Of a stretch of DNA of 64,000 nucleotides, positions 11,416-20,448 are shown piece by piece. The notes under the pieces are model-generated. The model did no database searches, was not told the origin of the DNA, and was given only the letters and a program-made list of their open reading frames with translations. How positions within the stretch are numbered: the first letter of the stretch is position 1; every line of letters begins with the position of its first letter. The translations under genes and the position numbers were made by a program. The stretch comes from Obelidium mucronatum. Taxonomy: Eukaryota > Chytridiomycota > Chytridiomycetes > Chytridiales > Chytriomycetaceae. The stretch covers positions 157,469-221,468 of the forward strand of contig JAIVFH010000059.1 of NCBI GenBank assembly GCA_025765595.1, read 5' to 3'.

Positions 11416-13522
11416 ATGGAAGAAGATGAAAATCAAATACCTTCAAGTACTACTGCTACCACTAAGAAGAAGCGACGGAAAGATAAAGCCGTTTCAGATT
11501 CTATCATTCATCAGAACATTCAACCGCAACTCCGCAAAGCCGAACGTACCCTACAATGGAAACAATCAGCAAAATCAACAAATACAACAACATCAAAAAC
11601 AAAGTTCAGTTTACCTTCAAAGATTGACCCAGCTCCCGAAGATATTCTGGATTCAAATAATTACAATCAACTCTATGACGAACTTAAAAGGGCGTTCCGC
11701 ACCGGGGGGGTGATGAGAACATGGTTTTGTCACAGCCAGACGCAGTCCCCCCTGCGAATGATAAGTCATTAGAAGAATTCATTACATTATACAACAACAC
11801 TGAAACACTTACCAGTATCAAGGAAACACCAAAACTCTTGTACCAGTTTCAGCCAACAAACACTAAATTTGTCTTCGTCATTGATGGAGGTTGCCGAAAG
11901 ACTTGCTTGAAGACAACAGATTATTTCGTCTCCTTTACTCCATGTAGCCGAACCTCCGGTACCGCTGACGAAGATGGAACTCCGCTTCAGATTACTGGAA
12001 CTGGAGACGCAGTCATAATTCTAGAAAATGGATACGCGTTATTAATCAAAGACGCGTGCCTCACCCCAAAGATTGTAACTCACCTAATTGGGACAAATGA
12101 TCTTGAAGACGCTGGACTCCATTTCCAATCTTCAAGAGGACTTCCCGGTTACATCTTCAAGTCCCATCCATCATCAGACTTGGGACCGCATCAACCTCTA
12201 TTCCAATGCATCAAACGAAATGGACTCCACTTTCTTCCAGTACGCAACCATCCCATTTCATCCAATCAGTCACGTCAGTTCCATTCCCTACTCTCAGCCA
12301 AACTTCAGAATATGCGTCTAAGCGAATTAAGCAAAGGACAATTAGAAAGAGCTTCGCGTCAAATGTTAAATGACTTACTGGATTATGAGCTTCGACACCG
12401 AATCTTTGGACATGCAAGTGACGCGAGACTCAGATACATGCAGCGTCATCATACTTCAAGCAACTTGCATCCAATTCAGTTTCCGCCGAAGCCAATGCCA
12501 TGTGATTCCTGCGAAAGTTGTAAAACAAATAAGCAACCGTTTAAGTCAGATCCAAAGAAACATCTACCTGGGGAACAACTTGGATTTGACGTTGTCGAAA
12601 TCAAACCGCCACATCTTGGAAAATATCCATACGCACTTGTGATGAACAATTATGGTTCGAAAAGATCTGACGTCGCGCTACTTGAACACAAAGATGAAGC
12701 TTTAGTTTGGGCCATCCGACTTCATCAAAAGACAATAACAAAATATCAACTTACAACAAAACGGATGCAAATGGATCCAGGAGAACTAGGAAGATCTCCC
12801 GCATTCATGAAATATTGCGAACTCAACAATATCTCATTCGAGCCAGGAATACCGGAACAGCACCAGATGGATGGAGGGCCCGAACGGACAATTCAAACCT
12901 TGAGCAAGATGGCTAGGACTTTCCTATATCAATGCAAAGCACCGTTAGAATATTGGGGATATGCATTTGAACACGCATCAGAAATCAACAATGTCTTACC
13001 TGTTATATCCCGCGATATTGATAGTCCCGAATATGCCAGCTCCGGAATTCGTCCTCGAACGTCTCATTTCCAACCCTTCGGGTGTGCTGTCAAGTATCTT
13101 CCTGTATCAACACAAATCTTGAGCAAAATGGAGCCAACACGGAAAGAAGGGATTTGGATCCAAGACTCCATCCCAAGTTATTGTCCTCGACTTGGAAACT
13201 GCTCGCGTCCATCTCGTTCGATTCAAAGATTGTATCTTCAAGCCCACTATATACCCGTCGTGGCCGCAACCAACATTCGCCACCTCCACGCAACTTGGTC
13301 TTGAGTTTACCAGAGTCACTAATCAAGACAACGTCGCTGTATACAAATGTTAAAAATTATCTTGACATAATGGAAAAAGTCAAGAACAAACCTCTCGACG
13401 CCGAGACACTTCAAGCTCTGCGAACCAACCGCAAGCAACCAAAACTACACCACACCGTCCTCAAGGCAAACGCCGCGAGACTTGAACTACAAAACACAAA
13501 TCAACATTTAACAAAAACGTAA
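11416..13522 (+). pseudogene. A1 protease-integrase region (frameshifted)
   Basis: The region starts MEEDENQIPSSTTATTKKKR. A 4-bp deletion in the G run near 11711 shifts the frame compared with copy A2, which has CCTG there. The protease motif reads VIDGGC (near 11880). The integrase part has HX..H and CDSCESC zinc ligands (about 12400-12540). The catalytic D, D and E of a DDE core are in FDVVE, MDPGEL and GGPERT. A 5-bp deletion near 13154, shared with copy A2, shifts the frame again. The last frame stops at 13522 in an ACGTAAGA context that is also present in copy A3. Confidence 0.85.
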
Positions 13523-13707
13523 GATACAACAACAATAACCCCAATCCTTCCTTACCATTCATCTTGTTTGGAACTTGCGGGGGACGCCTTGTAAGACTTA
13601 ACGGGAACGGATTGAGGGGAAGCTACAATACACAAAACAAAAATTAAATTAATAAGGGCCAAGCCCTGATCCCGGGATCCCCAACACACAAACAATAATT
13701 ACATACC

Positions 13708-15783
13708 TTGATCACCTCTATCAACGGTAGCCACATACAATTGGAAGTACTCTCGAAGAGAGGAAACTCTCCACATACACATCACTACAAAATCAAAAAA
13801 CAACTTTTAACACACATCATTACAAAAACATATACACACTACTCTTACCTTAATCACTCGAATCAACGACGATACACTAATCAAATACGAATGACACTTA
13901 GTAAAACTACAAAACCACTCAAAAGTGCGATGAAACGTACCTTAACAAGCCAAGGTCTTGGCACTTCGGTACGACCACCGCCGCAGCCACCACCAACAGT
14001 ACCAAAACCAGCAACGGCGCCGCGAGGAATGTCTCAGAGACTCAGCAAATCACGGACACTGCTTGCGACGACGCTGCTGTGCTCACCAACACTCGACGAA
14101 GAGGAAACACATGTTTTTGGTGAAGAATGGTCATCAGTGACGATCGAGGATAAACTATATGACGAACCACTCACCTCGACGCCAATCTCGAAGATTCCTG
14201 AATCACCAAAGACACGGAACGCAGCCATGAAGAGCAAATTCCAAGAAGAATGGCTTACAGCCGAGAAAACCGAACTTGACGCGCTTGTGGACAACAAGAC
14301 CTACAGACTTGTGAAAGCTCCTGACGGCATCAACATTGTCGGCAGCAAATGGGTTTACAAGGTCAAGTTGAACAGCGATGGATCTGTTGAAAGATTTAAG
14401 GAGCGTTTAGTCGCTCAAGGATATACTCAACAATTCGGATTGGATTATACGGAGACACACTCACCGGTTATGCGCGCAGCAACTTTCAGATGGCTTTTAT
14501 CGCTCACAGCAATTAACGGGTGGGATACCCGCATGTGCGACGTGAGCACCGCGTACTTGTATGGCGATATCGACGAACCCGTCTACATGAAGCAGCTTCC
14601 CGGATACGACGATGGAACGGGCAGGGTCTATGAACTCCTAAAAGGACTTGTTGAGTATTACGCATAAAGATACTCCTAAAAGGACTTTACGGATTAAAAC
14701 AAGTGGGTCGTATATGGTATAAGAAGTTGACGACTCACCTCAAAGAAACAGGATACACTCAGTTGAAAGCAGACCCGTGCGTCTTCTTTAAGACTGTGGA
14801 TGGCAAGACGGTGTACTTGGCTATCTACATCGACGACTTGTATTTCTTTGGTGACCAAGCACTTATCGATGAGGGCGTGATTTCTCTTAGGAAGGAATTC
14901 AAAATGCGAGACTTAGGAAAAATTACCTACACAATCGGAATACAAGTTGAACATGTGCCCTCCGGAATCTTCATCCACCAATCAAAAGACATCAAGGAAA
15001 TCTTGGAGCGATTTATGGGGCATTTTTCGCATTATCCAATTTCCACTCCCTTGCCAAGCTCATTTTCACCAACTCCAGCATCAGACACCACCCCCCTGTT
15101 CAACAACCCATCCCTATACCTTGAAGCCATCGGATGCCTCAACTACGCAGCTATCAACACTCGCCCGGACATCTCTACAGCAATCTCTTTTCTCTATCTT
15201 CTCCAGCAAACCATCACAACAACACTGGGAAGACCTCATGCATGTCTTCCGCTACATTCATGACACACAAGACCACGGTATCTTCTACTCCAAACAAGGC
15301 AATTCAAGCCCTATTGGCTACAGCGATGCCGCGTACAACATCCATCATGAAGCGAAGTCACAGCTTGGCTACATGGTTGTTCTCGCGGATGGCGTCATCA
15401 GCTGGAAATCCACCAAGACTCCAGTCACTCCACTATCATCTACAGAAGCCGAATACATGTCTATCAGTGAACTAGGACGCGAACTTCAATCTTTTATTCA
15501 GCTATACGATACACTCAACATACCACTCGACAAACCAATTCAAGTATTCGAAGATAACCAGTCTACTATTCATCAATGCAACAATGACGTATTCTCCTAT
15601 CGACACATCAATATTCGATACCACTATATCCGCGAACTGGTCAATTTAAAGCAAGTCAAGGTCACTTGGATCAAGACCGCTGACCAGCCAGCCGATTTAC
15701 TCACCAAGTGCCTTGGACGCAATCAATTCAAGAAACTTCGTGCCCGATTTGGCATGATGTCTCTTACCGCGATTTCAATTTAA
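13708..15783 (+). pseudogene. A1 reverse transcriptase-RNase H region (broken)
   Basis: The Copia RT fold is recognisable: WVYKVKLNSDG, TAYLYGDIDEPVYMKQ, and YIDDL in place of the YVDDL of copy A3. RNase H follows with GYSDAAYN, LSSTEAEYM and EDNQSTIHQ, and TADQPADLLTK near the end. A 38-bp insertion near 14655 introduces a stop and a frame change. Short deletions near 15190 and 15600 break it further. The intact counterpart is 40570-42393 (607 codons). The region upstream of 13930 is open here but diverges by indels from A3, so it may not be coding. Confidence 0.85.
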
Positions 15784-15984
15784 ACAATTCACGATTCAAG
15801 ATTGACTTCCGCGATACGCATTGGGGCTAGTCGTGATTTGCCCCCAATAATGCTAAGTCAATTCTATTCAATTCAATTCGATTTCGATTCTAGAACCTAG
15901 AATACTTCAATATTTTAAACATACACCTCATATAGAACAATTCAACTATTTATTCAAGTTCAAAAGTACACAAGAAAACCAACC

Positions 15985-16056
15985 ACTTAGCTCAACGGTC
16001 AGAGCTCAAGTCTGCTATCAAGACAACCCAGGTTCAAGACCTGCTCTGCGCACTTG
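15985..16056 (+). other. tRNA-like segment in the 3' region of A1
   Basis: The stretch contains an A-box-like TTAGCTCAACGGTCAGAGC, with GCTC/GAGC able to pair as a D stem, and a B-box-like GGTTCAAGACC inside a CAGG/CCTG stem. No matching acceptor stem is present, so this is not a working tRNA gene. The same segment is in copy A3 (about 40292-40363 on the - strand) and, truncated, in A2, so it belongs to the element. Confidence 0.5.
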
Positions 16057-16078
16057 TTCGATTATTACATATCCGCCT

Positions 16079-16389
16079 ATGAAGGTTTCACTTTATCCTT
16101 GCTTCGCCACTTTAATGGTTGAGCGAGGGACGAGTGTTTTAGTCAGTAAGAATCTGACACAGGGTGTAATAACGCAAGACCGCACAGAAAGACACAACTC
16201 TCAAGCGATTCACACGATCAAGGGGAAGGCACCATCACGTGACAATCACATGACCTTCGCCGAACCCGAATTAATCACCAAGCCTTAATCAATCATTGGC
16301 AATTAATCAAGTCACATTCATGTCACATGACGCAAGTCTGATTGTTGTTCAATTCATTCTTTATTCAATCATGTTCGCTTGAGGGGAAG
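16079..16389 (+). other. A1 3' untranslated region with polypurine tract
   Basis: A 69-codon frame (16079-16288) begins MKVSLYPCFATLMVERGTSV and is identical in nucleotide sequence to 40062-40271 (-) in copy A3. Identity at the DNA level means the protein cannot be judged conserved in its own right. The segment ends in the polypurine tract before the 3' LTR. Confidence 0.6.
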
Positions 16390-16531
16390 TGTTGGAGGCA
16401 CATGAAACTCATGTTGCAAGCTCCATGTTTGGGAATAAAGTTTAAGAATTCTCTCCAAAATCTCTCTAGTGTCCACAACGATCAGCTCACCTGTCCACAG
16501 AACCAGCACCACTTCCAGTCCCTCCACAACA
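16390..16531 (+). repeat. 3' LTR of copy A1
   Basis: 142 bp starting TGTTGGAGGC. It ends CCACAACA and differs from the 5' LTR by several substitutions. The polypurine tract lies immediately upstream. Confidence 0.9.
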
Positions 16532-16534
16532 CGA

Positions 16535-17165
16535 TTCTCCGAACCAGCCCAATTCCCCAAAGCAGCCCAATTAGGCTGCCTAATATTCCGAACCAGCCTA
16601 ATATTTCGAACCAGCCCAATTCCCCAAAGCAGCCCAATTAGGCTGCCTAATATTCCGAACCAGCCCAATTCTCCAAAGCAGCCCAATTAGGCTGCCTAAT
16701 ATTCCGAACCAGCCCAATTCCCCAAAGCAGCCCAATTCTCCGAACCAGCCCAATTCCCCAAAGCAGCCCAATTAGGCAGCCTAATATTTCGAACCAGCCC
16801 AATTCCCCAAAGCAGCCCAATTAGGCAGCCTAATATTCCGAACCAGCCCAATTCCCCAAAGCAGCCCAATTAGGCTGCCTAATATTCCGAACCAGCCCAA
16901 TTCTCCAAACCAGCCCGATTCTCCGAACCAGCCCAATTCCCCAAAGCAGCCCAATTAGGCTGCCTAATATTCCGAACCAGCCCAATTCTCCAAACCAGCC
17001 CAATTAGGCAGCCTAATATTCCGAACCAGCCCAATTCCCCAAAGCAGCCCAATTAGGCTGCCTAATATTCCGAACCAGCCCAATTCCCCAAAGCAGCCCA
17101 ATTAGGCTGTCTAATTCCAAAGCAGCCCAATTCAAAAGCAGCCTAATTCCAAAGCAGCCCAATTT
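16535..17165. repeat. Minisatellite, about 49-bp unit
   Basis: About a dozen degenerate copies of a unit containing CCGAACCAGCCCAATTCCCC, AAAGCAGCCC and the near-palindrome ATTAGGCTGCCTAAT (or ATTAGGCAGCCTAAT). Some units are shortened to 15-bp CCAGCCCAATTCTCC steps. It starts directly after the A1 3' LTR. Reading frames across it are repeat artefacts. Confidence 0.9.
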
Positions 17166-17465
17166 GGCTTGTGGTTTTGTATATAATAACACTGCCTTTT
17201 CTTGTGAAAATAAAGAAGTTATGGTATATCTGTTGTGTCATTTGCTTTTGAACCAGTGGGTGGCCAGTTCAATCCCCGTGCCTTCTATCTTGGATTTTCA
17301 GGTTTTTCTCTTTGAAACTTAAAGTAGAAACTGAAATATTTTTTTTTGGTCAAGGTAAGGTTTAAAAAGATTAATTCATAGAAGTTATGTGTATTTGTAC
17401 AAAAAATATCAGCAAAGTTTGAATTATTGTCTCAACTTATACCTTGTTTTTACCTGCATAAACAC

Positions 17466-17612
17466 ACATCACCATAGCTCAGTAGGTAAGGCACATCCAT
17501 GAGGTGTGGCCAGGGGTTCAAGTCCCACAGTTGGCCACTTTTATCATAAAAATTTCCGGAGAAACCCTAACTCTCCCCAACCTCCCCCATGAGTAAAGAA
17601 CCCTAATCCTAG
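17466..17612 (+). mobile_element. tRNA-derived SINE, copy S1
   Basis: The head has an A box (TAGCTCAGTAGGTAAGGC) and a B box (GGTTCAAGTCC) about 35 nt apart, as in a tRNA. It is followed by a body ATTTCCGGAGAAACCCTAAC, CTCCCCAACCTCCCCCATGA and AAAGAACCCT. The same head and body occur in reverse at 62589-62735 and, split, at 52978-53004 plus 61198-61330. Pol III transcription is expected from the boxes but not shown. Confidence 0.75.
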
Positions 17613-17870
17613 TCCTACCTTAAAACCTCTCCTGTGCGCAAGATAAAGAAGATTACTGGCCTGGCCAATCAGATCGCAAGGAATGCCCAGGAACTGTTGC
17701 CCTCCTCAGGATTAAGAGTGCAGAGACTCTCCATTCAAAAAATGAATGATAAAATAGGCAATAAAATCAGAAAAATATGTTTTGAATAAAGAGCCAATGA
17801 AGAGCAAGAACAGGAAATGAAAAAATAAATCAGAAAGATTAGGAAAATCAATCAAGTTTGACAATGATTC
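17613..17870. other. Intergenic, nothing recognised
   Basis: AT-rich sequence between the SINE and the 3' end of the TIR-Sel1 gene. No gene, repeat or site was recognised. Confidence 0.6.
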
Positions 17871-19855
17871 CTAAATGGAATCTGTACTGCCTAAATCAGC
17901 AAGGCTGTCAGTGATATTGGGCGATAACTCTTTGTCATCAAGCATTTGATGTTGAAACATCCTGTGTAGCCATTGTTTTGCCTTTTCTGAACTTTTTTCT
18001 ACTCCTTCCCCATACTGATACATGAGCGAGATAGTGTGTTGCGCTGTTTCTGAACCATTCTCAGCTGCAGCAAGATACCATCTGAATGCTTCCACAGCAC
18101 TTTTCTGGATTCCATACCCATTCTTGTATATTTCACCTAGTGAAAGCTGAGCCTCAATAATTCCTTCATAACCTGCACCTGCTTTGACAAGCCACGCAAT
18201 TCCCTTGATCACATCTTGGTTCATCCGATCCCCTACGTATAGCATCAATCCGATGTGCCACTGAGATGTTTTGCAGCCTTTTTTGGATGCCCTCACATAG
18301 AATTGTTTGGCCAGCTTTGAGTTTTGTCCAGTTCCCAGACCTTGTTGGTACATCCAACCAACCATTCGGAGTCCGTCTCAATCATTTAATTCAGCAGATG
18401 CGAGGTAATACCTAAATGCACGTGTGGTGTCTTTTGTTGTCCCACGTCCATTTAGGTAAATGTCGCCCAACAATTGCAATGCACCTGAGCATTTTTGAGA
18501 TGCCGCCAATTCGGCAAAGTGAATTGCCTTTTCGAAATCCAATTTGATGCCATCTCCGTCATGATACATTTCGGCAAGCTCTAGTTGCGCTCGAAAGTCG
18601 CCTTCCTTTGCTAAGTCTTCAAGCCACTTAATGGCCTTGACTGCATCTTTTTCGACTCCTTCTGTTTCGCTGCCTTCTCGGTAAAGTTTTCCAAGTATGT
18701 ACTTTGCGTCCATATGACCAAGATCAGCCGCATATTCTAGCTTTTCAAGCCCCTCTGTTGCTTGACCACGATCAAGCAGGTTACATCCCTCTAAATAAAG
18801 TGCGTTTGAATTTCCGCATCTAGCTTGCTCTTGGATTGTTTTTGGTTGATCTGCTCTCATTGCGGCAGGTGTCTCAGCAGGGGTTTCTGTCACAATATGT
18901 AACTTTGACTCAACACACTCTTTGATGTTCAAATACTTTCCAGAGGAGAATCCAACTTTATCCTGTGTTGTATCAATCCACTACAACCTTTTTTTAGTAT
19001 CTAAGACAATCGCGAAATTCTCACATAATGATTCCCAACCAAGTTTTTGTGCTTGTCGTCGAAGTGAAAGCCGCCCTTGGCGCCGACAACAATAATTTGA
19101 TAGTTGGGAGAGTAATTAGGCCCGTTTCTTGTAATCAGTTCGAATTCAAGCCAGCAATTAGGTGATTTCATATATTCCTCTGAAATACAAATGAGTCCCA
19201 GTTTCGCTGGAAAAAAGAGTTTCAGATACCATACATTTTAATACCTGGCATTTTATACCTGATTTAATATTTCTCTTCATTTCCTCGTCCAAATCTTGGC
19301 CCTCTCGAAAGCGATTTACATCAAGAAACGAAATGATGCCATCTGCTGTTAGTCTGCCCGCAAGATCGCGAGGATCACACCCCTATGATTCATACGTCAT
19401 TTTAAATTGCAGTTGGAAAAAGTGAGAGTTCATACCCCAATATTACACGTTTCAGGATTGACTTGACCTAATTCCAAGGCTGATCTCGAGTTCAACCAAC
19501 AGTAACTAACAAATACAGAGTGCTCCAATTTTGAGGAAACACCAGCGAGGTCTATAGGTGCTATTGTGACAGCCTTCTTTGGTTTGGCTGGAAGAATCGG
19601 AGGGAGTGCGGTGTAACTCTGTTTTGTTGTTGATGCTGATCGGCTCCGCGATTTCAGTGCAAAAAGGGAAGTGGAAGCGCGAACGCTTTCATTGATGCTT
19701 GTTGCGGAAACGGAATCTTGACGCGACTTTGGTGGTGATGCTGAAGGGCTTGGCCAATTACTGGACAAAACGCTCTCGGCTTCTTTCGCCAGTGGAATTG
19801 ATGCCAACTTATCAGCTACATAGCCTATATTGCCTTCTATGTTGTTATCTTTCAT
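17871..19855 (-). CDS. TIR domain protein with Sel1 repeats
   Basis: Four exons on the - strand: 19855-19436, 19382-19259, 19206-19025 and 18980-17871. The introns are 53, 52 and 44 nt, all GT-AG. The product is about 610 residues. A Ser-rich N-terminus is followed by a TIR-like domain (HSVFVSYCWLNS; SFLDVNRFREG; LICISEEYMKSPNCWLEFEL). The Glu in W-L-E is in the place of the NADase glutamate of catalytic TIRs, by analogy. About eight Sel1 repeats follow (for example KYILGKLYREGSE, LGDIYLNGRGT, MYQYGEGVEKS). Sel1 repeats usually make protein-binding solenoids. One extra base near 18380 shifts the frame between repeats, either a sequence error or a real break. The start is uncertain; an in-frame ATG also lies at 19933, inside a duplicated segment. 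Confidence 0.75.
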
Positions 19856-19913
19856 TTTATGAAAGGGATTGTTTGAGATTATCGCCCCGATACACAACGC
19901 GTTCCCTTTTTGG

Positions 19914-20079
19914 GGATTGCCATACAACTGCAAATCTCATAGAAACGCATCTCTTTTGCGCCGCTACTCTATTCATAGAATTACAATGATGACTTTTGTG
20001 TGATCGCCATACAGCTGCAAATCTCAACAGAAACGCATCTTTTTCGCACCGTGACGCCATTCATTGAATTAGAATGATG
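19914..20079. repeat. Tandem duplication upstream of the TIR-Sel1 gene
   Basis: Two diverged copies of about 80 bp at 19916-19993 and 20003-20079. They share GCCATACARCTGCAAATCTC, AGAAACGCATCT and a CATTCAT/AGAATTA-AATGATG end. The remaining DNA to the next start at 20449 has no other recognisable feature. This is probably the shared promoter region of two divergent genes. Confidence 0.7.
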
Positions 20080-20448
20080 TCTGGGGGATTTATGGCTCAC
20101 TTTTAAGCGCTGATGCAGATGCCAGGAGTGACAAATGGCTGCCGCGTGTACCGATTCCTGGCACCCAACGGTTCAACTGTCAGTTGTATATTTTCACACT
20201 GTTTTCAGTTCATAAATTTGTGTATCATTTATTAAGCTCTCACGTGTAAAAAGAGCATGCAGTACTTCTGGAGGCTTGTCGGAGTTGTTCTGAGCTCCTC
20301 GCCCTTTCCTTTACCAGCGTTATAGATTTTTTGGAGCTTTTTCGATAAGTGAATAACACTCTACACGATTCCCGAACTTTCCCCCTACTTCGCGAAGTTG
20401 CTTCTTCGCTCCAAGCGCCAGCCTGTGCCGCCAAAAGACAGCAAGCAA

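Larger units (their letters stand above)
7588..16531 (+). mobile_element. Copia-type LTR retrotransposon, family A copy A1 (defective)
   Basis: The element is bounded by two 142-bp direct repeats beginning TGTTGGAGGC and ending in ACAACA (7588-7729, 16390-16531). The order is leader, gag, protease, integrase, reverse transcriptase, RNase H, which is Copia (Pseudoviridae-like) order. A polypurine tract GAGGGGAAG (16381-16389) abuts the 3' LTR. A LINE insert (7912-9584) and a solo LTR (10900-11043) interrupt it. Other lesions are a 4-bp deletion near 11711, a 5-bp deletion near 13154, a 38-bp insertion near 14650 and small deletions near 15190 and 15600. The 5-bp flanks (CTTCA on the left, CGATT on the right) do not match, so one end may have been exchanged by recombination. 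Confidence 0.9.

Noticed and set aside
16079..16288. Conserved accessory gene in the family A 3' region
   Set aside because: The two copies are identical at DNA level, so there is no sign of selection on the protein. The third copy lacks the region.
16535..17165. Protein-coding Pro/Gln-rich frames on both strands
   Set aside because: They are translations of the 49-bp satellite and shift with repeat variants.
16535..17165. CRISPR-like array
   Set aside because: Units are contiguous with no unique spacers, and the setting is eukaryotic.
17466..17540. Functional tRNA gene
   Set aside because: A and B boxes are present, but no complementary acceptor stem and an unusual anticodon loop. It continues into a body repeated elsewhere, so it is a SINE.
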